From Streptomyces typhae (GTDB lineage: Bacteria; Actinomycetota; Actinomycetes; Streptomycetales; Streptomycetaceae), in NCBI RefSeq assembly GCF_009755605.1, contig NZ_WPNZ01000003.1, forward strand, positions 310,001 to 374,000: a stretch of 64,000 nt of DNA, in the 5' to 3' direction. Position numbers and translations under genes: made by a program. Below, one piece after another: positions 43,454-51,662 of this stretch (position 1 is the first letter of the stretch; each line of letters begins with the position of its first letter). The notes under the pieces are model-generated. The model made no database searches. It was not told the origin of the DNA and saw only the letters and a program-made list of their open reading frames with translations.

Positions 43454-44458
43454 CTACGAGGTCACCCGGTCCGCGTACATCTTGGCAATGACGGCTTCGA
43501 TGTCGGGTTCGCGCACGGACAGGTCCACCAGCGGATAGCGCGCCGCGACCGCGGCGACGAGCGGCGCCGCCGACGCGGCGGCCGGGAACGCCAGCCACTG
43601 CCGCGGGCCCTCCACCTTCACGACCCGCGCCGACTCGACCTCCAGGGGCGGAAGTTCACGTTCCAGATCGACGACGAGCGTGCGTTCGCTCTCGCCCACC
43701 TCGTGCAGACCGTCCAGCGGGCCGTCGTACATCAGCCGCCCGTGGTCGATGACCATGACGCGGCGGCACAGCTGCTCGATGTCGGTGAGGTCGTGGGTGG
43801 TCAGGAGCACGGTGGTACCGGCTTCCGCGTTCAAGTCGCGCAGGAACTCCCGTACCTTCGCCTTGCTGACCACGTCCAGGCCGATCGTCGGCTCGTCCAG
43901 GTACAGCACCTCCGGGTCGTGCAGAAGCGCCGCCGCGATGTCGCCGCGCATCCGCTGCCCGAGCGAGAGCTGGCGCACGGGCACGTCCAGGAGGTCGGCC
44001 AGGTCCAGGAGTTGGACGCAGCGGTCCAGGTTCTCGGCGTAGCGGCGGTCCGGGATGCGGTACATGCGGTGCATCAGGCGGTACGAGTCGATGAGCGGCA
44101 GGTCCCACCACAGTGTGGTGCGCTGTCCGAAGACCACGCCGATCCGGCGCGCGAGGCGGGTGCGCTCGCGCGCCGGGTCGATGCCCGCGACCCGCAGGCG
44201 GCCCCCGCTCGGCGTGAGGATGCCGGTCAGCATCTTGATCGTGGTGGACTTCCCGGCGCCGTTCGGGCCGATGTAGCCGACCATCTCGCCGCGCCGCACC
44301 CGGAAGGTGATCCCGTCCACGGCCCGCACCTGGTGCCGCTCCCGGCGCAGGAAGCCGGTCTTCCTGCGTACGTCGAAGACCTTCTCGACGCCGTCCAGCG
44401 CGATGAAGCCGGCGTCCGGCCCGTCGTCGATGTCGGTGGTGTGCTCAGCGGTGGTCAT
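43454..44458 (-). CDS. ABC-2 type exporter ATP-binding protein
   Basis: A 334-residue ATPase with Walker A GPNGAGKST, a Q-loop GQRTTLWWDLP, signature LSLGQRMRGDIAAALL (a variant signature found in this subfamily), Walker B VLYLDEPTIGLD and switch TTHDL. The C-terminal ~90 residues form a regulatory domain. The start is 7 nt after the permease gene stop. It energises the two upstream-encoded permeases; the cargo is unknown. Confidence 0.92.
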   Translation of the reverse strand: MTTAEHTTDIDDGPDAGFIALDGVEKVFDVRRKTGFLRRERHQVRAVDGITFRVRRGEMVGYIGPNGAGKSTTIKMLTGILTPSGGRLRVAGIDPARERTRLARRIGVVFGQRTTLWWDLPLIDSYRLMHRMYRIPDRRYAENLDRCVQLLDLADLLDVPVRQLSLGQRMRGDIAAALLHDPEVLYLDEPTIGLDVVSKAKVREFLRDLNAEAGTTVLLTTHDLTDIEQLCRRVMVIDHGRLMYDGPLDGLHEVGESERTLVVDLERELPPLEVESARVVKVEGPRQWLAFPAAASAAPLVAAVAARYPLVDLSVREPDIEAVIAKMYADRVTS

Positions 44459-44465
44459 GGTGAGG

Positions 44466-45389
44466 TCAGCTTCCTGTGCTGCGGTACGAGCGGAGCCCCG
44501 CACGCCACGCGAGACCGGCGAGCGCGCAGCACGCGACGGCCACCAGCGGCGGCGTGAAGGCCGCCCACGTCGGCAGGGCGAGCGGATAGGGGCGCCCGAG
44601 CACGTACAGGCCGGGCAGCCAGTTGACGAAGGCGATGGGCACCAGGAAGGTGGCGCCGCGCACCATGTCCTTGCCGAAGACGGTCGGCGGGTACTGGAGG
44701 AGCGTGTTGCCGCCGTAGGTGAACGCGTTCTGCACCTCGGAGGCGTCCTGGGCGACGAACTGGAAGGCCGCGCCCGCGACGAAGACCGCCGCGAAGATGG
44801 CCGCTCCGCTCACCACCATCAGCGGGATCATCAGGACCTTGAGCGGCGTCCAGGCGATGTCCACGGCGAACAGGGCGTACCCGAGGATCAGCAGGCCCTG
44901 CGTCACCCGGCCGAGGCGCCTGAGCGCGAACCGGTCCGCGGCGACCTGCGCGAGGACCGGAGCGGGGCGCACCAGAAGGGTGTCCAGGGTGCCGTCGCGC
45001 ACCCGCCTGCCGAGCCGGTCCATGGAGCCGATGGCGAGGTCGGCGAGGCCGAAGGCGGTGCTCGCCGCCCCGTACAGGAAGGCGACCTCGGCGAGACCGT
45101 AGCCGCCGAGCGCGTCGACCTGGGAGAACATCAGGAGGATCGCGACGAAGTCGAGCACCGTGGCCGCGAAGTTGCCGAAGGTCGTCATGGCGAACGACGC
45201 CCGGTAGGCCATCGTGGAGCGGATCCACATCGCGCTGATCATCCGGTAGGCGCGCAGGCCGTCCAGGGCCCGGGTCAGCGGCCCTTCGGGGGTGCCGTCG
45301 CGCAGGCCGGACGGCGCCTCCCGGGGCACGTCCCCGGCCGCCGCCCCGGCCTCCTGCCGCGTGTCGTGCTGCCGCAGCCGCTCAGCCAC
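44466..45389 (-). CDS. ABC-2 type permease
   Basis: The 307-residue membrane protein has a ~45-residue polar head and six helices (AMTTFGNFAATVLDFVAILLMF onwards), plus a cytoplasmic loop GSMDRLGRRVRDGTLDTLLVRP characteristic of DUF990-type permeases. The GTG start overlaps the preceding permease gene by 8 bp. It pairs with that permease to form the exporter channel. Confidence 0.88.
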   Translation of the reverse strand: MAERLRQHDTRQEAGAAAGDVPREAPSGLRDGTPEGPLTRALDGLRAYRMISAMWIRSTMAYRASFAMTTFGNFAATVLDFVAILLMFSQVDALGGYGLAEVAFLYGAASTAFGLADLAIGSMDRLGRRVRDGTLDTLLVRPAPVLAQVAADRFALRRLGRVTQGLLILGYALFAVDIAWTPLKVLMIPLMVVSGAAIFAAVFVAGAAFQFVAQDASEVQNAFTYGGNTLLQYPPTVFGKDMVRGATFLVPIAFVNWLPGLYVLGRPYPLALPTWAAFTPPLVAVACCALAGLAWRAGLRSYRSTGS

Positions 45390-46197
45390 CCTGCACCACC
45401 ACCCTGCGGGTCGCCACGGACTGGAGCAGCCGCCCGCCCGCGAGCAGCACGGCGGCCCAGCCCGCCTGGAACGCGTACGTGGCGAGCAGGTCCGCGCCCG
45501 TGTGCTTGCCGAGGAAGACGTCGGCGGGCACCTGCATCAGCGCCGACCACGGCAGGGCGCGGGCGATCTCGCCGAGCGCCCCCGGGAAGACGTTCAGCGG
45601 GAGCAGCATCCCGGAGAAGAACATGCTCGCCAGCCACGCGATCTGCGCCACACCCGCGCCGTCGATGAGCCAGAAGGCGCTGAGCGCCACCAGGAACCGC
45701 AGCGCGAAGCTGACGAGCACCCCGAGCAGTACGGCGACCGTCGCCGCGAGCCATGTCAACGCGTCGCCGGGCAGTGCCAGGGAGAAGAAGATCCCGCCGA
45801 AGACCATCGGCGCCACACCCCGCGCGAGCAGCTGGAACGCGGCCCGGCCCAGGTCCCCGGCCAGCCACCAGGCCTGGAGGTCGGCGGGGCGGTACAGGTC
45901 GATGGCTACGTCGCCGGTGCGGATGCGCGTCATCAGCTCGTCCTCGAAGCCGCCGCCCATCACCGCGACCGTGGTCAGGAGCGCCTGCCCGATCCACACG
46001 TACGTGAGAGCCTCCGCCTGGTCGTATCCTCCAAGTCCAGGCTTCTCGTCCCACAGGGCAATATAGGTGTAGGTCAGGATCACTCCGAAGACAGTGTTGG
46101 TGAAGACACCGGCCAAGGTCGCGATCCGGTACGTGGCATATCGCCGGAAACTGCCCGCGGCGACGGCCTCGTACAGGCGGAACCGTCCTGATCTCAC
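45382..46197 (-). CDS. ABC-2 type permease
   Basis: A 271-residue protein with six helices and the same GGFEDELMTRIRTGDVAIDLYRPAD loop as its partner. The GTG at 46197 lies 7 nt after AAAGGG; the ATG at 46203 would touch that site. It is the first gene of the exporter unit. Long readings to 47064 are in the shadow of the PBP gene. Confidence 0.88.
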   Translation of the reverse strand: MRSGRFRLYEAVAAGSFRRYATYRIATLAGVFTNTVFGVILTYTYIALWDEKPGLGGYDQAEALTYVWIGQALLTTVAVMGGGFEDELMTRIRTGDVAIDLYRPADLQAWWLAGDLGRAAFQLLARGVAPMVFGGIFFSLALPGDALTWLAATVAVLLGVLVSFALRFLVALSAFWLIDGAGVAQIAWLASMFFSGMLLPLNVFPGALGEIARALPWSALMQVPADVFLGKHTGADLLATYAFQAGWAAVLLAGGRLLQSVATRRVVVQGG

Positions 46198-46433
46198 GCA
46201 CATCCCTTTCAGAGAGTCCCGTCCCGCTCCAGGCCACCGCGCCCGGGTCCGTTCCGGACCGAAGCGCAGGAGCCTAGTGCGGACGGGGCCGCCCGTGCCA
46301 GGCATTTTCGGGTGCGGTGCGTCTGGTCTGAGAGGCGTGCGGTGACAGTGTGCAATGGGTCGTACGAGGCGTGCTGGATGTACGAGGTGTACGAGATGTA
46401 CGACGCGAACGCGAACCGGGAGTTCCGCGAGAC

Positions 46434-49400
46434 ATGAGCAGCGACGAGCCACAGCGGCAGTCGGGCGACGGGAAGGAAGAGCCCGCCGCCCGGCGAGGGG
46501 AACCCGCCGCCCGCCAGGACGGGCCGGCCTCCGGCCCCGCCGGCAGGGCCCCTCGGCCGAGTGACCCCGCTCAGGGCCCCACCGCCCCGCAGGGCCGTCC
46601 GACGGGACCGGGCAACGGCCCCACGACCCCGGGCAACCGCCCCGCGGCCTCGGGCCAGGGCCCCGCGGTCCCGGGTCGAGGTCCGGCATCCCCGGGCAAC
46701 CGCCCCGCAGCCCCGGGCCAGGGCCCGGCATCCCCGGGCAACCGCCCCACCGCTCCGGGCAACCGCCCTCCGGCCCCGGGCAACCGCCCCGCAGCCCCGA
46801 AGGACGGCCCCGCCACCCAGCAGCTCCGGCCCGTCGGGAAGGGCGGGAAGGGCGGTGCGGGTGCGGCAGGTGCGGCGGGCTCCGCGGCCGGGGGTGCGCC
46901 CGACCCCGCCACCCAGCAGCTCCGGCCCGTCTCCGGCGGCAGCGGGAGCGGGAGTGGCGGCGGCAAGGGCCAGCGAGTCCCGGCGTGGGCGCCCCGCGAC
47001 CCGGAGGGCGGCCCCACCGGCACCGCGGCCGCCTCCGCCGCCGAGGCCCCCGTACCCGGCGCACCCGGCGAGAAGGGCACCGACGGCAAGAAGGCCAAGA
47101 AGAAGCGGCCCAAGCGCAAGGGCTGGCGGCGGCTCTTCCCGACCTGGCGCATGGTCCTCGGCGGGTTCCTCTTCGTGGTCCTGCTGTGCGTGGGCGCGTT
47201 CACCGCGGGCTATCTGCTCATCGACATCCCGCCCGCCAACGCCACGGCCACCAAGCAGGCCAACGTCTATCTGTACGCCGACGGCACCGAACTGGCCCGG
47301 GACGACAGCAAGGGCATGAACCGCGAGAACGTCCCGCTGTCCAAGGTCCCCAAGCATGTGCAGCACGCCGTGCTCGCGGCCGAGGACCGGGACTTCTACG
47401 GGGAGTCCGCCGTCGACCCGAAGGCGATGCTCCGCGCCGCGTACAACACCGTCACCGGCAAGGGCAAGCAGTCCGGCTCGACGATCACGCAGCAGTACGT
47501 GAAGAACTACTACCTGGGCCAGGAGCAGACCGTCACCCGCAAGGTGAAGGAGTTCTTCATCGCGATCAAGCTGGACCGCGAGGTGAGCAAGGACGACATC
47601 CTGGAGGGCTACCTCAACACCAGCTACTTCGGCCGCAACGCCTACGGCGTGCAGGCCGCCGCCCAGGCGTACTACGGCAAGGACGTCGAGGACCTCACCG
47701 TCGGCCAGGGCGCCTACCTCGCGACGCTGGTGAACGCCCCGAACGCCTACGACGTGTCGGCCCACCCGGAGAACAAGCCGAACGCCATGGGCCGCTGGAA
47801 CTACGTCCTGGGCGGCATGGTCAAGGAGGGCTGGCTGCCCGCCTCCGAGCGGCAGCAGAAGTTCCCGATGCCGAAGCAGGCCAAGGGCAACCAGGACCTG
47901 TCCGGGCAGCGCGGCTATGTGGTCAAGGCCGTCGAGGACTACCTCATCGACAACCGGATCATCGAGGAGAACGACCTCCACAAGGGCGGCTACCGCATCA
48001 CGACGACCCTGCAGAAGCCCCGGCAGGACGCGTTCGTGGAGGCCGTCGACGACCAGGTGATGTCGAAGGTCGACAAGAAGGCCCGCAAGATCGACCGGAA
48101 CGTGCGGGTGGGCGGCGCCTCCGTGGACCCGGCGACCGGCAAGGTCGTCGCGATGTACGGCGGCATCGACTACACCAAGCAGTTCGTCAACAACGCGACC
48201 CGCCGCGACTACCAGGTCGGTTCGACCTTCAAGCCGTTCGTGTTCACCTCGGCCGTGCAGAACGACTCGGTGACCCAGGCCGGTCAGACGATCACGCCGA
48301 ACACCGTCTACGACGGCAACAACAAGCGTCCCGTGGTGGGCTGGGACGGCGGCACGTACGCGCCCGCCAACGAGGACGACGGCATGTACGGCGACATCAC
48401 CGTGCGCGAGGCCACCGACAAGTCGGTGAACTCGGTGTACGCGCAGATGGCCGTCGACGTCGGCTCCAAGCAGGTCAAGGACACCGCGGTCGCGCTCGGC
48501 GTACCGGAGAAGACCCGGGACATGTACGCGTCGCCGTCCATCGCGCTCGGCACGGCCACGGCGTCCGTGCTCGACATGACGCAGGCCTACGCGACGCTCG
48601 CCAACCACGGCCAGCACGGCTCGTACACGATGGTCGAGAAGGTCACCAAGAACGGTGAGGAGGTCACGCTGCCGGAGCGGGGCGAGAAGACGGCGGTGAG
48701 CCGGGAGGCCGCCGACACCACGACCTCCGTCCTGCGCAGCGTCGTCGACTCCGGCACCGGCACGGCGGCGCTCGCCGCGGGCCGCCCGGCGGCCGGCAAG
48801 ACCGGTACGGCGGAGGAGGACAAGGCGGCCTGGTTCGCCGGCTACACCCCGGACCTGGCGACGGTCGTGGCCATCATGGGCGCGGACCCGGAGACGGCCA
48901 AGCAGACACCGCTGTACGGGGCGCTCGGCGAGGCGCGCATCAACGGCGGCGGCTACCCGGCGAAGATCTGGGCGCAGTTCACCAAGGAGGCCCTGAAGGG
49001 CAAGCCCGTCAAGGACTTCGACCTGGAGCTGGAAGCCGGCGCCGATGTGCCGCCGCCCGACCCGTCGGAGCCCCCCGAGGACCCCGGCACCGACGAGGAC
49101 ACCGGCGGCACGACGGACGGGACCGACGGCGGCACGGACGGCACCGACGGGGGCACCGCCGACGGTGGCGCCACCACGGACGGCGGCACCGACCAGGGCG
49201 GTCAGGGCGGCCCCGGCCAGGGCGGCCAGACCCAGGGACAGAACCAGGGTCCGACCGGCGGCCCGGCCCAGGGCGGCCAGACCGAGGGCCAGGACCAGGG
49301 GCAGACCCAGGGCCCCACGCAGGGGCAGACCGAGGGGCCGACCGGCGGCGGGGCCCAGGGCGGCGCGGCCGACGGGGGTGCCGCGGACGGCGGTGCGGCC

Positions 49401-49478
49401 GACGGCGGCGGCCAGAGCCAGGGCGCCCTCGGCGGGCTCACGCAGGGGACGACGACCGGGCGGGGCGGGCGGGACTGA
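46434..49478 (+). CDS. Bifunctional class A penicillin-binding protein
   Basis: The 1014-residue protein has a ~200-residue Pro/Gly/Asn/Arg low-complexity cytoplasmic head and a membrane helix (about 240-262). The GT51 glycosyltransferase (catalytic EDRDFYGE near 316, then STITQQYVKNYY) comes next, followed by a transpeptidase with SxxK in GSTFKPFVF (near 595), SVN in DKSVNSVYA (near 663) and KTGTAEE (near 788). A Gly/Gln/Thr repeat tail runs from ~880. It polymerises and crosslinks peptidoglycan. Both head and tail are tandem DNA repeats (46612-46800, 49199-49345). The ATG at 46434 has no strong ribosome-binding site. Confidence 0.94.
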   Translation: MSSDEPQRQSGDGKEEPAARRGEPAARQDGPASGPAGRAPRPSDPAQGPTAPQGRPTGPGNGPTTPGNRPAASGQGPAVPGRGPASPGNRPAAPGQGPASPGNRPTAPGNRPPAPGNRPAAPKDGPATQQLRPVGKGGKGGAGAAGAAGSAAGGAPDPATQQLRPVSGGSGSGSGGGKGQRVPAWAPRDPEGGPTGTAAASAAEAPVPGAPGEKGTDGKKAKKKRPKRKGWRRLFPTWRMVLGGFLFVVLLCVGAFTAGYLLIDIPPANATATKQANVYLYADGTELARDDSKGMNRENVPLSKVPKHVQHAVLAAEDRDFYGESAVDPKAMLRAAYNTVTGKGKQSGSTITQQYVKNYYLGQEQTVTRKVKEFFIAIKLDREVSKDDILEGYLNTSYFGRNAYGVQAAAQAYYGKDVEDLTVGQGAYLATLVNAPNAYDVSAHPENKPNAMGRWNYVLGGMVKEGWLPASERQQKFPMPKQAKGNQDLSGQRGYVVKAVEDYLIDNRIIEENDLHKGGYRITTTLQKPRQDAFVEAVDDQVMSKVDKKARKIDRNVRVGGASVDPATGKVVAMYGGIDYTKQFVNNATRRDYQVGSTFKPFVFTSAVQNDSVTQAGQTITPNTVYDGNNKRPVVGWDGGTYAPANEDDGMYGDITVREATDKSVNSVYAQMAVDVGSKQVKDTAVALGVPEKTRDMYASPSIALGTATASVLDMTQAYATLANHGQHGSYTMVEKVTKNGEEVTLPERGEKTAVSREAADTTTSVLRSVVDSGTGTAALAAGRPAAGKTGTAEEDKAAWFAGYTPDLATVVAIMGADPETAKQTPLYGALGEARINGGGYPAKIWAQFTKEALKGKPVKDFDLELEAGADVPPPDPSEPPEDPGTDEDTGGTTDGTDGGTDGTDGGTADGGATTDGGTDQGGQGGPGQGGQTQGQNQGPTGGPAQGGQTEGQDQGQTQGPTQGQTEGPTGGGAQGGAADGGAADGGAADGGGQSQGALGGLTQGTTTGRGGRD

Positions 49479-49503
49479 CCCGCCCGCCCCGCGGGGCGCG
49501 CCG

Positions 49504-49824
49504 TCAGTGGCCGCTGGTGGCCTTCAGGCCCACGACGGCCACCAGCAGCAGACAGACGAAGAAGATCCTGGCCGCGGTGGTGGGTTCGCCGAGCGCGACC
49601 ATCCCGACCACCGCGGCACCGGCCGCGCCGATGCCGACCCACACGCCGTAGGCCGTGCCGATGGGCAGGGTCTTGGCGGCGTACGAGAGCAGCACCATGC
49701 TGGCGACGATGCCCGCGCCGGTGAACACGCTCGGCCACAGGCGGGTGAAGCCCTCGGTGAACTTCATGCCGATCGACCAGCCGACTTCCAGCAGACCGGC
49801 GACGACAAGCAGGACCCAGGCCAT
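49504..49824 (-). CDS. sugE: SMR-family guanidinium exporter (Gdx/SugE)
   Basis: The 106-residue, four-helix protein begins MAWVLLVVAGLLEVGWSIG with the essential membrane Glu in helix 1 (Glu13). It has SLPVGTAYAVW-like KTLPIGTAYGVWVGIGA and ends GLKATSGH, closely matching E. coli SugE, which is now known to export guanidinium against protons. GGAGG lies 7 nt before the ATG. Upstream is a sequence fitting a guanidine-III riboswitch, which supports this substrate. Confidence 0.93.
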   Translation of the reverse strand: MAWVLLVVAGLLEVGWSIGMKFTEGFTRLWPSVFTGAGIVASMVLLSYAAKTLPIGTAYGVWVGIGAAGAAVVGMVALGEPTTAARIFFVCLLLVAVVGLKATSGH

Positions 49825-49856
49825 GACGGCACCTCCGAAAAGTGGGACTTCAGGGG

Positions 49857-49900
49857 GTGCGTCGTCTTTGCGGATCCCGGTACGGCGCGTCTCGTCGGGT
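49857..49900 (-). promoter_or_regulatory. Guanidine-III (ykkC-III) riboswitch
   Basis: Read on the minus strand, the element begins CCCGACGAGACGCGCCGUACC and ends near CAAAGACGACGC, matching from memory the guanidine-III consensus blocks CGACGAG, GCGCCGUACC and ACAAGACGG-type. The ribosome-binding site lies about 25 nt downstream, and the gene it precedes is a Gdx exporter. A candidate -10 TACCGT lies just upstream, and a separate perfect hairpin (arm ggctggtgac, 49934-49957) lies further up. Confidence 0.8.
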
Positions 49901-50051
49901 GCTTCCACGGTAGCAAGAGGCATGGAGAAAGGGCTGGTGACGATGGTCACCAGCCCCATGGGCCGTTCGCCGCGGGTTCCTGCGCCGCAGGTAGGGCCCG
50001 GCCCCCTGCCCGGCAGGTACGGGCTCTGCGCCGCAGGCACTGGCCTCCGCG

Positions 50052-50408
50052 CTACAGGTACAGGCCGGTCGAGTCCTCGGAGCCCTCGAAGCGGTCCGCC
50101 GCCACGGCGTGCAGATCGCGCTCGCGCATCAGGACGTACGCCACGCCCCGCACCTCGACCTCGGCCCGGTCCTCCGGGTCGTACAGGACGCGGTCGCCCG
50201 GCTCCACCGTGCGCACGTTCTGGCCCACGGCGACGACCTCGGCCCAGGCGAGCCGCTTGCCGACGGCCGCGGTCGCGGGGATCAGGATGCCGCCGCCGGA
50301 GCGCCGCTCGCCCTCCGCGGTGTCCTGGCGCACGAGCACGCGGTCGTGCAGCATCCGGATCGGCAGCTTGTCGTCGTGGGTGCTTGGTTCAGATGTCTTG
50401 GCGCTCAC
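50052..50408 (-). CDS. GroES-family stand-alone chaperonin-like protein
   Basis: The 118-residue protein has the GroES beta-barrel motifs IRMLHDRVLVRQD, SGGGILIPATA (mobile loop region), VVAVGQNVRTVEPGDRVLYD and YVLMRERDLHAV. No groEL lies beside it, unlike the main groES-groEL1 operon of Streptomyces. It may be a divergent paralogue. The GTG start precedes AKTSEPS. Role beyond the fold uncertain. Confidence 0.87.
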   Translation of the reverse strand: MSAKTSEPSTHDDKLPIRMLHDRVLVRQDTAEGERRSGGGILIPATAAVGKRLAWAEVVAVGQNVRTVEPGDRVLYDPEDRAEVEVRGVAYVLMRERDLHAVAADRFEGSEDSTGLYL

Positions 50409-50451
50409 GCCCCGAACCTACCTGCCCGCACGCGCCCTGTACGCCCCCGGG

Positions 50452-50778
50452 TCAGGCCTTGCGGCGCTTGGTGCCGACCGCGAGCAGCCCGACCACGCCC
50501 ACCACGAGCAGGGCCACGGGCACGATCCGCTCCAGGCGCGGCTCGCCGTTCTCCGCGACGAGCTGGCCCTTCACGTCGGAGACGAGACGGTTCGCCCCGA
50601 CGTAGGCGCGGCCGAGCGTGTGGTCCACCTTCGAGGCGACCTTGGCCCTGGCGTCGCCGACGATCGTCTTCGGGTGGACCCGCACCCCGATCTCGTCGAG
50701 GGTTTCGGCGAGCTGGTCGCGCCGGCGCTTGATGTCCGCCTCGATCTGCGCAGGGGTCCTGGCATCCGCATCCGACAC
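50452..50778 (-). CDS. DUF3618 membrane protein
   Basis: The 108-residue protein has the DUF3618 signature RTPAQIEADIKRRRDQLAETLDEI near the N-terminus, an amphipathic middle and one C-terminal helix (IVPVALLVVGVVGLLAVG) with a Lys/Arg tail. The family is linked to cell-envelope stress proteins. Function unknown. It is divergent from bcp. Confidence 0.88.
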   Translation of the reverse strand: MSDADARTPAQIEADIKRRRDQLAETLDEIGVRVHPKTIVGDARAKVASKVDHTLGRAYVGANRLVSDVKGQLVAENGEPRLERIVPVALLVVGVVGLLAVGTKRRKA

Positions 50779-50933
50779 CGGGCTGCCTCCGTGGGTGTGT
50801 GACGTGCACTGGTCGTTCCACAGTCTGTCAGCTTCGCCCGCGCCGCACCCTGCGGCACCCCTATTACGCTCGACTCCGTCACCACACCCCTATGCGTGTG
50901 CGCCCCCGTGCGCGCCGTGCGAGGAGACCGGAA

Positions 50934-51401
50934 ATGAGCGAGCGACTCCAGCCCGGGGACACCGCCCCCGCCTTCACCCTGCCCGACGCCGACGGCGCGG
51001 AGGTCTCCCTGGCGGACCACAAGGGCCGCAAGGTCATCGTGTACTTCTACCCCGCGGCGCTCACCCCGGGCTGCACCAAGCAGGCCTGCGACTTCACCGA
51101 CAACCTGGACGTGCTCGCCGCCGCGGGCTACGACGTCATCGGGGTCTCCCCCGACAAGCCGGAGAAGCTCGCGAAGTTCCGCGAGAAGGAGAACCTGAAG
51201 GTCGCGCTGGTGGGCGATCCGTCCAAGGAGACCCTTGAGGCGTACGGCGCCTTCGGCGAGAAGAAGCTGTACGGCAAGACGGTGACCGGAGTGATCCGCT
51301 CCACCGTCGTCGTGGACGAGGAGGGCAAGGTGGAGCACGCCTTCTACAACGTCAAGGCGACCGGGCACGTAGCGAAGATCATCAGGGATCTGGGGGTCTG
51401 A
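50934..51401 (+). CDS. bcp: Thioredoxin-dependent peroxiredoxin Bcp (PrxQ)
   Basis: The 155-residue protein shows AFTLPDADGAEV, the active site PAALTPGCTKQACDFTD (peroxidatic Cys, resolving Cys five residues later) and GVIRSTVVVDEEGKV. Known: reduces H2O2 and organic hydroperoxides using thioredoxin. GAGGAG precedes the ATG. It is divergent from the DUF3618 gene. The 51402-51662 gap contains a tandem repeat, gtcctggaccgggatccgg twice (51440-51480). Confidence 0.93.
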   Translation: MSERLQPGDTAPAFTLPDADGAEVSLADHKGRKVIVYFYPAALTPGCTKQACDFTDNLDVLAAAGYDVIGVSPDKPEKLAKFREKENLKVALVGDPSKETLEAYGAFGEKKLYGKTVTGVIRSTVVVDEEGKVEHAFYNVKATGHVAKIIRDLGV

Positions 51402-51662
51402 GACCCGGGTCCAGGTCCCGGACCCGGTCCCGTCCTGGACCGGGATCCGGGCCCGTCCTGGACCGGGATCCGGCCGGGACCTGGCCGGGGCCTGGCCCGG
51501 CCGCCCGCGGGCTCACCTGCGTGGACGCACATGTGACGAACGCCCCCTCTCGGGGGGCTTCCGTTTGCGATCGCGGAGTTCGAGCAAGTGATGCCAGGGG
51601 CTCTGTCCGACACTCTCCGACAGGGACCCCGGGAATCACCCCGCAGCGAAAGGACCAGCTCC

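Noticed and set aside
46198..47064. Extension of the ABC permease to 47064
   Set aside because: Arg/Pro/Gly-rich shadow of the PBP head; the ribosome-binding site supports 46197.
46209..48617. An 802-codon minus-strand frame opposite the PBP gene
   Set aside because: Low-complexity antisense of a gene with complete GT51 and transpeptidase motifs.
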